Source: Peiella sedimenti
Lineage (GTDB): Bacteria; Pseudomonadota; Alphaproteobacteria; Caulobacterales; Caulobacteraceae
Length of the DNA stretch: 64,000 nucleotides
Reading direction: 5' to 3'
Assembly: GCF_030504955.1 (NCBI RefSeq)
Contig: NZ_JAUKTR010000001.1
Location: forward strand, 900,422-964,421
Below the pieces are notes generated by a model, which had not been told where the DNA came from, searched no databases, and saw only the letters and a program-made list of their open reading frames with translations. Below are positions 8,608-18,545 of this stretch, in pieces; the stretch's first letter is position 1; every line of letters starts with the position of its first letter. The position numbers and the translations under genes were made by a program.

Positions 8608-10041
8608 CTAACCGAGACCGAGCGACTGGGCCGCCCAGGCGGCGCGTCCGTCCAGCAGGCCCAGGGCCAGCAGCACCAGCGGGAAGGAGAAGGCCGCGCA
8701 GGCCATGGCCAGCCAGCGCGCGTCCCGGGGGCTGCGGTCCGCCTCGCCCACCGGGGCGTCGAACCACATCACCTTGACGATGCGCAGGTAGTAGAAAGCC
8801 GCGATCACCGAGGCGACCAGGCCGATGGCCGCGAACACCCACAGGCCGCTGGTCACCGCGGCGCCGAAGACGAACACCTTGGCCCAGAAGCCGGCCAGCG
8901 GCGGCATGCCCAGCACCGAGAGGGACAGGATGGTCAGCGCGATGGCGAAGCCGGGCTTCACCTTCCAGAGGCCCGCCAGGTCGTCGATCGTCTCGATGGG
9001 GTTCCCCCGGCGCGACAGGGCCAGCAGACAGGCGAAGAAGCCGATCGAGTCGATCACATAGAGGGTGGTGAAGACCAGCACGGCCTTCAGGCCGATGGTC
9101 CCGCCCGCCGCCACGGCCAGCAGGGCGTAACCCATATTGGCGATAGAGGAGTAGGCGAGCAGGCGCTTGATGTTACGCTGGCGCAGGCCGCCGAGCGCGC
9201 CCACGGCGAAGGACAGCATGGCCACCAGCACCACCACCTGACGCCACTGCTCGGCGGCGTCGGCGAAGGGGCCCAGCAGGACGCGGGCGATCAGCACCAG
9301 GGCCGCCATTTTGGAAGCCGAGGCGAAGAAGGCCACTGACGGCGTCGGGGCGCCCTCATAGACGTCCGGCGTCCACATGTGGAAGGGCGCGGCCGAGACC
9401 TTGAAGATCATGCCGGCGATCACGAACACCAGGCCGAACAGCACGGCGGGATCGGCGCCGCCCTGCACCGCGACGGCCAGGTCGACGAAGCGCATGGAGC
9501 CCGCGAAGCCATAAAGCAGGCTGGCCCCGTAGAGCAGGATGCCCGAAGACAGGGCGCCCAGCACAAAGTACTTCAGGCCCGCCTCGGACGCCTTGGCGTC
9601 GTCCCGATTGAAGGCCGCCAGGACATAGAGGGCCAGCGAAGACAGCTCGAGGCCCATATAGAGCGAGATCAGGTCGCCGGCGGAGACCATGATGCTCATG
9701 CCCAGGGTCGAGAGCACGATCAGCACGGGGTACTCGAAGCGCGGTCGCCCTCCCCTGTGCTGCCAGCCATGGCCCAGCGAAACGGCGGCCATGGCGGCGA
9801 GGAACAGCACGACCTTGGCGAAGACTGACAGGCGGTCAGCCGTGAAGGCCCCGCCAAAGGCCGCGCCCAGCGGACCGGTGGCGGCGAAGACGGCGGCCAG
9901 GCCCAGCACGACGGCGCAGATCAGGCTGACCCAGCCGGCAGCGCGCTCGCCGGCGAAGGCGCCGAGCATGAGGGCGAACATGGCGCCGATGGCGAGCGTC
10001 AGCTCGGGCCGCAGCAGCATCAGGATGGCGTTTAGGTCCAT
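8608..10041 (-). CDS. nuoN: NADH-quinone oxidoreductase subunit N
   Basis: NuoN (477 residues) is one of three antiporter-like proton-channel subunits of complex I. Many hydrophobic helices are visible, with FKVSAAPFHMWTPDVYEGAP carrying the conserved helix-7/8 lysine region and RNIKRLLAYSSIANMGYALL the second. It is the last nuo gene in order, five bases after nuoM, and is followed by birA on the same strand. Confidence 0.97.
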   Translation of the reverse strand: MDLNAILMLLRPELTLAIGAMFALMLGAFAGERAAGWVSLICAVVLGLAAVFAATGPLGAAFGGAFTADRLSVFAKVVLFLAAMAAVSLGHGWQHRGGRPRFEYPVLIVLSTLGMSIMVSAGDLISLYMGLELSSLALYVLAAFNRDDAKASEAGLKYFVLGALSSGILLYGASLLYGFAGSMRFVDLAVAVQGGADPAVLFGLVFVIAGMIFKVSAAPFHMWTPDVYEGAPTPSVAFFASASKMAALVLIARVLLGPFADAAEQWRQVVVLVAMLSFAVGALGGLRQRNIKRLLAYSSIANMGYALLAVAAGGTIGLKAVLVFTTLYVIDSIGFFACLLALSRRGNPIETIDDLAGLWKVKPGFAIALTILSLSVLGMPPLAGFWAKVFVFGAAVTSGLWVFAAIGLVASVIAAFYYLRIVKVMWFDAPVGEADRSPRDARWLAMACAAFSFPLVLLALGLLDGRAAWAAQSLGLG

Positions 10042-10046
10042 CGGGA

Positions 10047-11534
10047 TCAGCCTCCGACCGCGGCGGTATAGTTGGACACGAGCGCCTGCACCGAGGCGTC
10101 GGTGACGTCGAACACGACGCCGGGCATGAAGCCCAGCCAGAGCGTGCCGATGATGAGCGGGATGAACACCACCACCTCGCGCCAGTCCAGATCGGTCATG
10201 GTGGCCATGGCGGGGTTGGTCATCTTGCCGAACATGACGCGACGATAGAGGGTCAGGGCGTAGACCGCCGACAGGATCACGCCCGAGGTGGCGATGAAGG
10301 CGGTCCAGGTCGAAGCCTGGTACGTGCCGGTCAGGCTGAGGATCTCGCCGACGAAGCCGGAGGTGCCCGGCAGGCCCACATTGCCCATGGTGAAGAAGAG
10401 GAACACCGCCGCGTACCAGGGCATGCGGTCGGTCAGCCCGCCATAGGCCGCGATCTCACGCGTGTGAGCGCGGTCATAGACGACGCCGACACAGAGGAAG
10501 AGCGCGCCCGAGATCAGGCCGTGGCTGAGCATCTGGAACACGGCGCCCTGGAGCCCCTGGGCGTTGGCGGCGAAGATGCCCATGGTGACCAGGCCCATGT
10601 GCGCCACCGAGGAATAGGCGATCAGCTTCTTGATGTCGGTCTGCCGGAAGGCGACCAGCGAGGTGTAGACCACGGCGATGGCCGACAGGGCGAACACCAG
10701 CGGCGCGAACATCTGCGAGGCGTCCGGGAACATGGGCAGGTTGAAGCGCAGGAAGCCGTAGCCGCCCAGCTTCAGCAGGATGCCCGCCAGGATCACCGAC
10801 CCGGCCGTGGGCGCCTGGACGTGGGCGTCGGGCAGCCAGGTGTGCACCGGCCACATGGGCATCTTCACCGCGAAGGAGGCGAAGAAGGCCAGCCACAGCA
10901 GCGGCTGCACCGCGGGGCTCCAGGCGTAGGCGGCCAGCTCGGGGATGCTGGTCGTGCCGGCCGTGGCCGCCATGTAGAGCATGGCCGCCAGCATCAGAAC
11001 CGATCCGAGGAGCGTGTAGAGGAAGAACTTGTAGGCCGCGTAGATGCGGTTCTGCCCACCCCACACCCCGATGATGAGGAACATCGGCACGAGGCCGCCC
11101 TCGAAGAAGATGTAGAACAAGAACAGGTCCAGCGCCGTGAAAACGCCGATGACCAGGGTCTCCAGGATCAGGAAGGCGATCATGTACTCCACCACCCGAT
11201 CGGTGATGGAGCGCCAGCTGGCTACGATGCACAGCGGCAGCAGGAACGCCGTCAGCAGGACGAACAACACCGAAACGCCGTCGACGCCCAGGTGATAGCC
11301 CGCGCCCGAGAACCACTCGGCGCGCTCGACGAACTGATAGCCCGGGTTCGACGGATCGAAGCTGGCGGTCAGCCCGACAGCGACAGCCAGCGTCGCGAGC
11401 GTGACGCCGAGCGTGGTCCACTTGGCGATGGAGACGCGGCGGTCCGCGTCGCCCTTCATCAGGGCGGCGAGCAGCGCGACCAGGCCGGCGCCGACCAGGG
11501 GCAGGAAGGTGACGATGCTGAGCACGTAAGGCAT
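10047..11534 (-). CDS. nuoM: NADH-quinone oxidoreductase subunit M
   Basis: NuoM (495 residues) is an antiporter-like proton-channel subunit of complex I. Family signatures include [35 protein letters not shown] and [18 protein letters not shown] place the start at ATG 11532-11534 because GAGGAAC lies eight bases upstream; a GTG one codon earlier is possible. It follows nuoL by about ten bases and runs straight into nuoN, so the genes are co-transcribed. Confidence 0.97.
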   Translation of the reverse strand: MPYVLSIVTFLPLVGAGLVALLAALMKGDADRRVSIAKWTTLGVTLATLAVAVGLTASFDPSNPGYQFVERAEWFSGAGYHLGVDGVSVLFVLLTAFLLPLCIVASWRSITDRVVEYMIAFLILETLVIGVFTALDLFLFYIFFEGGLVPMFLIIGVWGGQNRIYAAYKFFLYTLLGSVLMLAAMLYMAATAGTTSIPELAAYAWSPAVQPLLWLAFFASFAVKMPMWPVHTWLPDAHVQAPTAGSVILAGILLKLGGYGFLRFNLPMFPDASQMFAPLVFALSAIAVVYTSLVAFRQTDIKKLIAYSSVAHMGLVTMGIFAANAQGLQGAVFQMLSHGLISGALFLCVGVVYDRAHTREIAAYGGLTDRMPWYAAVFLFFTMGNVGLPGTSGFVGEILSLTGTYQASTWTAFIATSGVILSAVYALTLYRRVMFGKMTNPAMATMTDLDWREVVVFIPLIIGTLWLGFMPGVVFDVTDASVQALVSNYTAAVGG

Positions 11535-11544
11535 CACAGGTTCC

Positions 11545-13614
11545 TCAGCCCCAGGCGTACAGCGCGAAGGTCAGCAGCCCGGCGACCCCCAGCAGCATGA
11601 CGAAGGCGTAGTGGTAGACGTACCCGGTCTGGGTTTTCACGACGCGGGCGCCGGATTTCAGCGCCGCCCAGGCCGCGCCGTTGGGGCCGAGGCCGTCGAT
11701 GATGCGCACGTCGCCCACCTTCCAGAAGAGGTCGCCCAGGCCCTTCGCGCCCCGTACGAACACCGCCTGGTACAGCTCGTCGAAGAACCATTTGTTGTAA
11801 AGAAAGCGGTGCAGCGGCCCGCCGTTGTCGGCCATGCGCGCGGCCAGACCCTGACGGATCAGGTAGAACCAGACGGCGAAGGCCGTGCCGGTCAGGCTGA
11901 CCACCAGGGGCGCGAACAGAACCCAGGTCGGAACCTCGTGGCTCTCGTGCAGGACGTGGTTGTGCTCGGCCGTGAAGATGGCGCCGCGCCAAAACTCGCC
12001 CTCATGGTGGCCGACGAAGAAGTCCCAGAAGACGAAGCCCGAAGCGACGGCTCCGACCGACAGCACCAGCAGCGGCAGGATCATCACCCACGGGCTTTCG
12101 TGCGGCTTGTGATCGTGGCCGTGGTGGCCATGGCCGTGATCATCGGCTAGCGGCTCGTCGTGGGTCTCCAGCTGGGCGTGGCTGGCGTGGTCGTCGGCGT
12201 GGTGAGCGTCACCGTGCTCCCACTTGGCCTTGCCGTGGAAGGTCATGAACACCAGACGCCATGAGTAGTAGGCGGTCAGGCCGGCGGCGAAGAGGCCGAT
12301 GATGAAGGCGAACATGCCCACCGGGTTATGCTGGCCGGCGGCGAAGGCGCTCTCGAGGATGGAGTCCTTCGAATAGAAGCCCGCGAAGCCGAACTTGAAG
12401 TCGTGACCGGGAATGCCCAGGCCCGTGATGGCGATCGTGCCGATCATCATCACCGCATAGGTGATGGGCAGGTAGCGGGCCAGCTTGCCCATGTTCCGCA
12501 TGTCCTGCTCGTGGTGCATGCCGTGGATCACCGAGCCGGCGCCCAGGAAAAGCAGGGCCTTGAAGAAGGCGTGGGTGAACAGGTGGAACATGGCGGCCTG
12601 ATAGGCCCCCACGCCCGCCGCGAAGAACATGTAGCCCAGCTGGGAACAGGTCGAATAGGCGATGACGCGCTTGATGTCGTTCTGGGCCAGGCCGACCGTG
12701 GCGGCGAACAGGGCGGTGATGGCCCCGGTGATCGCGATGATCATCGCCGCGATCGGCGCATGCTCGTAGAGCGGGCTGAGCAGGCAGACCATGTAGACGC
12801 CGGCGGTCACCATGGTGGCGGCGTGGATCAGGGCCGAGACCGGGGTCGGACCTTCCATGGCGTCGGGCAGCCAGGTGTGCAGGAAGAACTGGGCGGACTT
12901 GCCCATGGCGCCGATGAACAGCAGGAAGCCGGCGAGATCGAGAGCGCTCCAGGTCTGGCCCAGGAACGACCAGCCCTCGCCCTGCACGGTCCCCCACAGG
13001 GGCAGCAGCTCGTCGAAGCGGATGGTCCCGAACATCCAGAAGACGGTCATGATGCCCAGGGCGAAGCCGAAGTCGCCCACGCGGTTGACCACGAAGGCCT
13101 TGATGGCGGCGGCGCTGGCGGTGTCCTTCTGGTACCAGAATCCGATCAGCAGGTAGGAGGCCAGGCCCACGCCCTCCCAGCCGAAGAACAGCTGCATGAA
13201 GTCGTTGGCCGTCACCAGGGCCAGCATGGCGAAGGTGAACAGGGACAGGTAAGCGAAGAACCGCGGCTTGGACGGATCCTCGGCCATGTAGCCCCAGGAA
13301 TAGAGGTGCACGAGCGCCGACACCGTCGTCACCACGATCAGCATGACCGACGACAGGGCGTCGATGCGGATCGACCAGGTCGACTGGAAGTCGCCCACCT
13401 GGATGAAGGGAAACAGCTCGACCAGGAAGTTCTCCTGATGGCCCCAGGCGTGCGCGGCGAAGTTGGTCCAGGCCAGGGCGCAGGATAGGAACAGCAGGCC
13501 CGTGGTCACGGCCATGGAGGCCTTGTCGCCGATGCGGCGGCCGGTGAGGCCCGCGATCAGCGCGCCCAGCAGAGGCGCGAAGACGGCCAGGGTGACGATC
13601 GTCTGGGGCGTCAA
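11545..13614 (-). CDS. nuoL: NADH-quinone oxidoreductase subunit L
   Basis: NuoL (689 residues) is the distal proton-channel subunit of complex I and carries the long lateral helix at its C-terminal part. It shows [39 protein letters not shown] and [20 protein letters not shown], all family-typical. At 12094-12226 there is a His/Asp-rich stretch (for example [15 protein letters not shown]) between transmembrane segments, longer and more His-rich than I would expect. It starts three bases after the nuoK stop. Confidence 0.97.
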   Translation of the reverse strand: MTPQTIVTLAVFAPLLGALIAGLTGRRIGDKASMAVTTGLLFLSCALAWTNFAAHAWGHQENFLVELFPFIQVGDFQSTWSIRIDALSSVMLIVVTTVSALVHLYSWGYMAEDPSKPRFFAYLSLFTFAMLALVTANDFMQLFFGWEGVGLASYLLIGFWYQKDTASAAAIKAFVVNRVGDFGFALGIMTVFWMFGTIRFDELLPLWGTVQGEGWSFLGQTWSALDLAGFLLFIGAMGKSAQFFLHTWLPDAMEGPTPVSALIHAATMVTAGVYMVCLLSPLYEHAPIAAMIIAITGAITALFAATVGLAQNDIKRVIAYSTCSQLGYMFFAAGVGAYQAAMFHLFTHAFFKALLFLGAGSVIHGMHHEQDMRNMGKLARYLPITYAVMMIGTIAITGLGIPGHDFKFGFAGFYSKDSILESAFAAGQHNPVGMFAFIIGLFAAGLTAYYSWRLVFMTFHGKAKWEHGDAHHADDHASHAQLETHDEPLADDHGHGHHGHDHKPHESPWVMILPLLVLSVGAVASGFVFWDFFVGHHEGEFWRGAIFTAEHNHVLHESHEVPTWVLFAPLVVSLTGTAFAVWFYLIRQGLAARMADNGGPLHRFLYNKWFFDELYQAVFVRGAKGLGDLFWKVGDVRIIDGLGPNGAAWAALKSGARVVKTQTGYVYHYAFVMLLGVAGLLTFALYAWG

Positions 13615-13617
13615 GGC

Positions 13618-13926
13618 TCAGCCCTTCATCAGGTCGGCAGAATCCACGGCGATGCCGCCGCGGTTACGGAAGAAGGTGACGAGGATGGCCAGGCCGACGG
13701 CGGCCTCGGCGGCTGCCACGGTCAGGACGAACATGGCCATGATCTGGCCCGCCACGTCGCCCAGGAAGGCGGAGAAGGCGACGAAGTTGATGTTCACCGC
13801 CAGCAGGATCATCTCGATCGACATCAGGATGACAATGATGTTCTTGCGGTTCACGAAGATGCCGAAGACCCCGATGGTGAACAGGATCGCGGCGACCGTC
13901 AGATAGTGGCCAAGGCCGATCGTCAC
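13618..13926 (-). CDS. nuoK: NADH-quinone oxidoreductase subunit K
   Basis: NuoK (102 residues, three membrane helices) belongs to the membrane arm of complex I. The helix [18 protein letters not shown] holds the conserved glutamate on the proton path, and [17 protein letters not shown] carries the second. Translation starts at GTG (13924-13926), which overlaps the nuoJ stop as GTGA; the frame is open further upstream but that part lies inside nuoJ. Confidence 0.96.
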   Translation of the reverse strand: MTIGLGHYLTVAAILFTIGVFGIFVNRKNIIVILMSIEMILLAVNINFVAFSAFLGDVAGQIMAMFVLTVAAAEAAVGLAILVTFFRNRGGIAVDSADLMKG

Positions 13927-14543
13927 AGCAGATCCTCCGGCTTGACGCCCTTTCCAGTGGGCATGGGCGCCGACTTCACCGACAGGTCGCGGCGGCGGCC
14001 CACCTGAACGCTGATGTCCTGGCGGCGCACGGTGGGCTTGTGGCGCAAGGTCAGGACGATGGCCCCGATCATGGCGACCAGCAGCACCATGCCGGCGATC
14101 TGGAAGAAGTAGGCGTACTGCGTATAGAGCACCCGGCCGATGGCGACCGTGTTCGGCGCGTCGCCCACCACGGGCCGCGTCGCCTCGCTGGCCGCGCCGG
14201 CGTTGGCCACGGCGAAGGAGACCAGGATCATCTCGGCCAGGAGGATGATGGCCACTACCCCGCCCACGGGCAGGTAGCGCACATAGCCGGCGCGAAGCCC
14301 GGCGAAGTCCACGTCCAGCATCATGACGACGAACAGGAACAGGACCGCGACGGCGCCCACGTAGACGACCACCAGCAGCATGGCCAGGAACTCGGCGCCC
14401 ATCAGCACGAACAGTCCGGCCGACGAGAAGAAGGCCAGGATCAGGAACAGCACCGAGTGGACCGGGTTGCGGGCCGAGATCACCGCCAGGCCCGACAGGA
14501 CCGTGACGGCGGCGAGAATGTAGAAGGCGATCGCCTCGAGCAT
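13923..14543 (-). CDS. nuoJ: NADH-quinone oxidoreductase subunit J
   Basis: NuoJ (206 residues) is a five-helix membrane subunit of complex [21 protein letters not shown] and [20 protein letters not shown], the latter with the conserved pi-bulge region, are family hallmarks. The start is the ATG at 14541-14543 ([10 protein letters not shown]); longer readings run through non-coding DNA. It heads a separate nuoJ-K-L-M-N unit, because two plus-strand genes lie between it and nuoI, and so it needs its own promoter. Confidence 0.96.
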   Translation of the reverse strand: MLEAIAFYILAAVTVLSGLAVISARNPVHSVLFLILAFFSSAGLFVLMGAEFLAMLLVVVYVGAVAVLFLFVVMMLDVDFAGLRAGYVRYLPVGGVVAIILLAEMILVSFAVANAGAASEATRPVVGDAPNTVAIGRVLYTQYAYFFQIAGMVLLVAMIGAIVLTLRHKPTVRRQDISVQVGRRRDLSVKSAPMPTGKGVKPEDLL

Positions 14544-14615
14544 GGGCGCGGAGAACTCCGAAATCGGCCGGGCGGGCCGGCGAACGCTGAAAAGGGGCGA
14601 CGAATCCCCCCTCCC

Positions 14616-14634
14616 CGCGCCCGGTCCGGGCGCG
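14616..14634. promoter_or_regulatory. Palindrome at the predicted nuoJ transcription start
   Basis: CGCGCCCGG (14616-14624) and CCGGGCGCG (14626-14634) are perfect reverse complements around a single T. The palindrome lies just downstream of a putative -10 for nuoJ, so it could be an operator or a leader hairpin. No regulator is known from this sequence alone. Confidence 0.4.
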
Positions 14635-14637
14635 CAC

Positions 14638-14665
14638 CTTCTAGACCGCCGGTTCGGGAATGCAA
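14638..14665 (-). promoter_or_regulatory. Candidate promoter for nuoJ-N
   Basis: On the minus strand, TTGCAT (14660-14665) and TAGAAG (14638-14643) are separated by 16 bases and resemble the alphaproteobacterial housekeeping pattern (TTGACG and GCTANAWC). The position, about 90 bases before nuoJ, fits the need for a promoter in this interrupted cluster. Assignment is by eye only. Confidence 0.35.
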
Positions 14666-14748
14666 AGGGCGAAGGCGGGCGAAAGGAGCCCGATTTCCAC
14701 CGCGCGAAACGGATGGCGAAACCGCGTCCGAGCGCCCATCTTGGCGCC

Positions 14749-15579
14749 ATGACCGAAGCCGCTCCGCCCCCCGACCGCAGCTACCTCCTGGGCACCCACG
14801 ACGAGGAGATCGCCCGCCTGGGCCTGCAGCATCGTGTCTGGCAGGCCGAGGCCATGACCGGCTGGAGGGCAGCCGGATTCACCGAAGGCTCGCGCCTGAT
14901 CGATGTGGGCGCTGGACCCGGCTGGGCCACCACGGACTTGGCGCGCATCGTCGGCAAGGCCGGCGAGGTTCTGGCGCTGGAGCGCTCGGACCGCTTCCTG
15001 GCGCACCTTGCGGCCACCCGCGACGCGCTGGGCCTGGATCAGATCAAGCCCAGACGCATGGACCTGATGGAGGACGATTTCGGGGCTGACGGCTTCGACG
15101 GAGCCTGGATTCGCTGGGTGCTGGCCTTCCTGCCCGACCCGACCCTGGCCCTGAAAAAGCTGGCCGGCGCGCTGAAGCCCGGCGGCGCCCTGGTCATTCA
15201 CGAGTACGTCGACTGGCAGACCTTCAGGCTGTTGCCCGAGGTGGAGAGCCAGCGCGATTTCGTGGACTTCGTCCTGGCCGACTGGCGCGCGTCGGGGACC
15301 GAGCCGGACATCTCGCGCCGCTTCGGCGAAATGCTGCCCCAGGCCGGGTTCCGCATCGAGGCGCAGCGGCCCATCGTCTGGATCGCGCGACCGGACGAAT
15401 ACACCTGGCGCTGGCCGCACAGCTTCATCCACGGCTACCTGCGCCACCTGGTCGGCGCCGGAAAGGTCGAACAGGCCTGGGCCGACCGTATTCGCGCGGA
15501 CTTCGACGCCGCATCGCGCGATCCGAACGCTCGCGTGGTGACGCCGCTGGTCATGGAGACCATCGCCCGGCGGGTGTGA
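14749..15579 (+). CDS. Class I SAM-dependent methyltransferase
   Basis: The 276-residue protein has a Rossmann-type methyltransferase core: LIDVGAGPGWATTDLARI is motif I, EVLALERSDRF is motif II, and DGAWIRWVLAFLPDP with ALKPGGALVIHEY are the later motifs. The substrate is not evident; the shape (C-terminal helical part with DEYTWRWPHSF) suggests a small-molecule enzyme. I chose the ATG at 14749, since upstream frame is intergenic. Together with the next gene it interrupts the nuo cluster on the opposite strand. Confidence 0.85.
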   Translation: MTEAAPPPDRSYLLGTHDEEIARLGLQHRVWQAEAMTGWRAAGFTEGSRLIDVGAGPGWATTDLARIVGKAGEVLALERSDRFLAHLAATRDALGLDQIKPRRMDLMEDDFGADGFDGAWIRWVLAFLPDPTLALKKLAGALKPGGALVIHEYVDWQTFRLLPEVESQRDFVDFVLADWRASGTEPDISRRFGEMLPQAGFRIEAQRPIVWIARPDEYTWRWPHSFIHGYLRHLVGAGKVEQAWADRIRADFDAASRDPNARVVTPLVMETIARRV

Positions 15580-15603
15580 TCGGGGCGCCCCCAGCAACCT
15601 TAA

Positions 15604-15628
15604 CTGCCCAACACCGTTCTGTGGGCAG
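15604..15628 (+). other. Hairpin between the methyltransferase and CVNH genes
   Basis: CTGCCCA (15604-15610) and TGGGCAG (15622-15628) can pair around an 11-base loop. It lies 25 bases after the methyltransferase stop and 24 before the next start. There is no T-run, so it is at best a weak terminator or a leader structure. Confidence 0.35.
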
Positions 15629-15652
15629 AAGTTTCGCTGGAAAGAACTCCCC

Positions 15653-16738
15653 ATGACCGCCCATCAAGCCACGCTGTCAGCCCTCGCGGCCGGCGCCCTG
15701 GCCCTGTCCGCCGCCGGCGCCGCCCAGGCGCAGACGCCCTACACTTCTTACGGCAACCAGGGTCCGGCCATCCCGTCCTCGTGTCGCAACGTCGAGCAAC
15801 TGGCCAACGGCTATGTCTCGGCGCAGTGCCAGGCCGAAGGCGGCTGGCGCTGGAGCTCCCTGCGCGTCGTCGACTGCCGCAGCGCCATCAGCAACCGTGA
15901 CGGCGTCCTGACCTGCAGCGGGGCGACCGGAACCGTGGGGCCGCTGTATCCCGACACCTCCTATGGCCAAACCTCGGTTCAGGACCAGCCCGGCAGCGTC
16001 TTCGGCGCCCTCCTCGGCGCCCTGTTCGGCGTTCAGCCCGCCCAGCAGGATCAGGCGCTGGAGGACGACTGGGGCCGGGGTCGTCGCCCCCTCTATCAGC
16101 GCCGGGCCGATCTGGACGCCCGTATTGAGGCCGGCATTCGAGACGGCTCCATCAGTCGCGCCGAGGCGGCCCGCCTGCGTTCCGACTACGAGGCGCTGGT
16201 GCAGCTGGAAACCCGTTACGCCGCGGACGGCCGCATCACCGAATCCGAACGAGCCGAGCTGCGCCAGCGTTATCGCGCCCTGTCCCAGCGTGTCGCCGAC
16301 GAGCGCCGCGATGACGACTATGGCGGCGGCTACGACCAGCCCTGGACGCCTCTGGCCGAGCGCCGCTACGCCTTCGAAAGCCGCGTCCAGGCCGCCGTGC
16401 GCGCCCGCACCCTGAGCCGCGCCGAGGCGATCCGGCTCAACGCCGACTTCCAGAGCCTGATGCGGATGGAAACCGACTACCGACGCGATGGCCTGAGCCG
16501 GCGTGAACAGGAGGAGCTGACCCGCCGCCTGGCGGACCTTGAGCGCCGCATCGGCGACGACGGTTACACGGACGGCTACTATCCCGATCCGCGCGCGGCC
16601 GAGATCGAGGCCCGCATCGCCGCCGGCGAGCGCAGCGGCGCTATCAGCCGCACCGAGGCCGCCCGCCTGCGTGAGGAGCTACGCGAGCTGACCCGCCGTT
16701 GGGCCGAACTCGAAGCACGGGTGCAATACAGGCGCTGA
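15653..16738 (+). CDS. Secreted CVNH-domain protein with helical DG-I-S-E repeats
   Basis: The 361-residue protein has a signal peptide (MTAHQATLSALAAGALALSA, cleavage likely after AQA near 26). Residues about 38-88 resemble a CyanoVirin-N homology domain: SSCRNVEQLANGYVSAQC, a WSSLRV strand, then ISNRDGVLTC, with the cysteine pair, the INxDG-like turn and the final strand in order. After a linker come three repeat blocks (about 145-217, 233-303, 312-361). Each is built from units like DGSISRAEAARLRSDYEAL and ADGRITESERAELRQRYRAL. The repeats are helical, charged and faintly EF-hand-like but lack a full calcium loop. CVNH folds bind glycans, so a periplasmic or cell-surface role is possible. 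Function is otherwise unknown. Confidence 0.75.
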   Translation: MTAHQATLSALAAGALALSAAGAAQAQTPYTSYGNQGPAIPSSCRNVEQLANGYVSAQCQAEGGWRWSSLRVVDCRSAISNRDGVLTCSGATGTVGPLYPDTSYGQTSVQDQPGSVFGALLGALFGVQPAQQDQALEDDWGRGRRPLYQRRADLDARIEAGIRDGSISRAEAARLRSDYEALVQLETRYAADGRITESERAELRQRYRALSQRVADERRDDDYGGGYDQPWTPLAERRYAFESRVQAAVRARTLSRAEAIRLNADFQSLMRMETDYRRDGLSRREQEELTRRLADLERRIGDDGYTDGYYPDPRAAEIEARIAAGERSGAISRTEAARLREELRELTRRWAELEARVQYRR

Positions 16739-16783
16739 TAGGGCCGCTGTCCCTTCTCCCCCTCGCGAGAGAGGGGACGCGCA

Positions 16784-17278
16784 TCACCGATACGGCGCGT
16801 CGATGCGCAGGTTGCGGGCGATCTCGCGCTCCCAGCGGTCGCCATTCGCCAGCAGACGCTCCTTGTCGTAGTAGAGCTCCTCACGGGTCTCGACCGAGAA
16901 CTCCTGGTTCGGGCCCTCGACGATGGCGTCCACGGGGCAGGCCTCCTGGCACAGGCCGCAGTAGATGCACTTGACCATGTCGATGTCGTAGCGGGTCGTG
17001 CGGCGGCTGCCGTCCGGACGCGGTTCGGACTCGATCGTGATGGCCTGGGCCGGGCAGATGGCCTCGCACAGCTTGCAGGCGATGCAGCGCTCTTCCCCGT
17101 TGGAATAGCGGCGCAGGGCGTGCTCGCCCCTAAAGCGCGACGACTGCGGGTTGCGCTCGAACGGATAGTTCACCGTCGCCTTGGGACGGGCCATGTACTT
17201 CAGCGACAAGCCGATGGCGCCCCAGACATCCAGCAGCATGGCGCCGCGGACGGCCTGGCCGATACGTTGCATCATCAT
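16784..17278 (-). CDS. nuoI: NADH-quinone oxidoreductase subunit I
   Basis: NuoI (about 164 residues) carries the two 4Fe-4S clusters (N6a, N6b) that pass electrons towards the quinone site. Both ferredoxin motifs are intact: [12 protein letters not shown] and [13 protein letters not shown]. The start region reads ATGATGATG (17270-17278); I chose the first, which forms an ATGA overlap with the lipoprotein stop, but the third is equally possible. It is the last gene of the first nuo segment, since plus-strand genes follow. Confidence 0.96.
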   Translation of the reverse strand: MMMQRIGQAVRGAMLLDVWGAIGLSLKYMARPKATVNYPFERNPQSSRFRGEHALRRYSNGEERCIACKLCEAICPAQAITIESEPRPDGSRRTTRYDIDMVKCIYCGLCQEACPVDAIVEGPNQEFSVETREELYYDKERLLANGDRWEREIARNLRIDAPYR

Positions 17279-17475
17279 CTCACGCTCCGGCTGCACAGCC
17301 GCTCCCAGCGTTCGTCGTCACGGTCCAGCGTGGCGCACAGGCTCTGGCGCTCCTCCACCTCACGGCGGATGCGCTCCTGCTGCTCGTACTGGGCATAGGG
17401 GTTCTGCGGCGGCCCTTCATAGGCGGCGCAGGCGGCGACCGTCAGCAGCAGGCCAAGGGCGAACAGGGCGCGCAT
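17275..17475 (-). CDS. Small putative lipoprotein within the nuo operon
   Basis: This 66-residue protein begins [19 protein letters not shown]: a short hydrophobic signal with a plausible lipobox ending in Cys17. The mature part is short, charged and helical ([17 protein letters not shown]), with two further cysteines. It overlaps nuoH at its start (TGATG) and nuoI at its end (ATGA), so it is translated as part of the nuo message. I do not recognise a named family. It may help complex I assembly, or may be an unrelated passenger. Confidence 0.75.
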   Translation of the reverse strand: MRALFALGLLLTVAACAAYEGPPQNPYAQYEQQERIRREVEERQSLCATLDRDDERWERLCSRSVR

Positions 17476-18542
17476 CACGCCCCCGGTCCGAACACGCGCC
17501 AGGCGGCGATGCCGACGACGGCCACCAGCGAGGTGGGCAGGAACACCTTCCAGCCCAGGCGCATCAGCTGGTCGTAGCGGTAACGGGGCACAAAGGCCTT
17601 CACCATGGCGAACATGATGAACCACAGCACGACCTTGATGAAAAAGACGCCGAACAGGAACAGGTTGCGCGCAAACTCGGGCCAGGCGTCGGCGAAGCCG
17701 ATCGGGAAGCCGGGGTTCCAGCCGCCGAAGAACAGCAGCGTCACCATCACGCACATGAAGACGATGTTGGCGTACTCGCCGATCATGAACAGCAGATACG
17801 GCGTGGAGGAGTATTCCACCTGATAGCCGGCCACGAGCTCGGACTCCGCCTCGGGCAGGTCGAAAGGCGGGCGGTTCGTCTCGGCCAGGGCCGAGATGAA
17901 GAAGACGATCGCCATGGGCAGCATGATGACGATCATCGGCAGGTTGTTGAGGCCGCCGCCGAATACGTTCCAGTTCCAGATCCAGCCGGACTGGAGGGTG
18001 ACGATCTCGGACAGGTTCATGGTCCCGGCCAGCAGGATCACGGTGATGATGACGAAGCCGATGGAGACCTCGTAGGAAACCATCTGCGCCGCAGAGCGCA
18101 GGCTGCCCAGGAACGGGTACTTCGAGTTCGAAGCCCAGCCGCCCATGATGATGCCGTAAACGCCGAGGCTGCTGATCGCCAGGATGTAGAGGATGCCCAC
18201 GTTCAGGTCGGCGATGACCCAGCCCGGCGCGAACGGGATCACGGCCCAGGCGATAAAGGCCAGGATGAAGGTGATCAGCGGCGCGGCCAGGAACACGATC
18301 TTGTCGGCGCCGGCGGGCACGACAATCTCCTTCAGCACGAACTTGAAGAAGTCGGCGAAGGACTGCAGCAGGCCGAAGGGGCCGACCACGTTGGGCCCTT
18401 TTCGCATCTGCACCCCGGCCCAGACCTTGCGGTCGGCCAGCAGCAGGAAGGCCAGCGAGATCAGGATGCCGACCGTGACCAGCAGGATCTGGCCCGTGGT
18501 GATCAGCGTCCAGCCGAGCGGAGAGCTCCAGAAGCCGTTCAT
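17475..18542 (-). CDS. nuoH: NADH-quinone oxidoreductase subunit H
   Basis: NuoH (355 residues) forms the membrane end of the quinone channel in complex I. Recognisable blocks are [20 protein letters not shown], the loop [20 protein letters not shown] with its conserved acidic residues, and [20 protein letters not shown]. The length is normal. It begins three bases after the nuoG stop and ends in a TGATG overlap with the small lipoprotein. Confidence 0.97.
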   Translation of the reverse strand: MNGFWSSPLGWTLITTGQILLVTVGILISLAFLLLADRKVWAGVQMRKGPNVVGPFGLLQSFADFFKFVLKEIVVPAGADKIVFLAAPLITFILAFIAWAVIPFAPGWVIADLNVGILYILAISSLGVYGIIMGGWASNSKYPFLGSLRSAAQMVSYEVSIGFVIITVILLAGTMNLSEIVTLQSGWIWNWNVFGGGLNNLPMIVIMLPMAIVFFISALAETNRPPFDLPEAESELVAGYQVEYSSTPYLLFMIGEYANIVFMCVMVTLLFFGGWNPGFPIGFADAWPEFARNLFLFGVFFIKVVLWFIMFAMVKAFVPRYRYDQLMRLGWKVFLPTSLVAVVGIAAWRVFGPGA

Positions 18543-18545
18543 GGG

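Noticed and set aside
12328..13488. Long plus-strand open frame antisense to nuoL
   Set aside because: NuoL on the other strand has clear family motifs; the antisense product is low-complexity and has no start signal.
16745..16785. Hairpin-like CCCC/GGGG tract between the CVNH gene and nuoI
   Set aside because: The stem has mismatches and no T-run in either direction, so I did not list it as a terminator.
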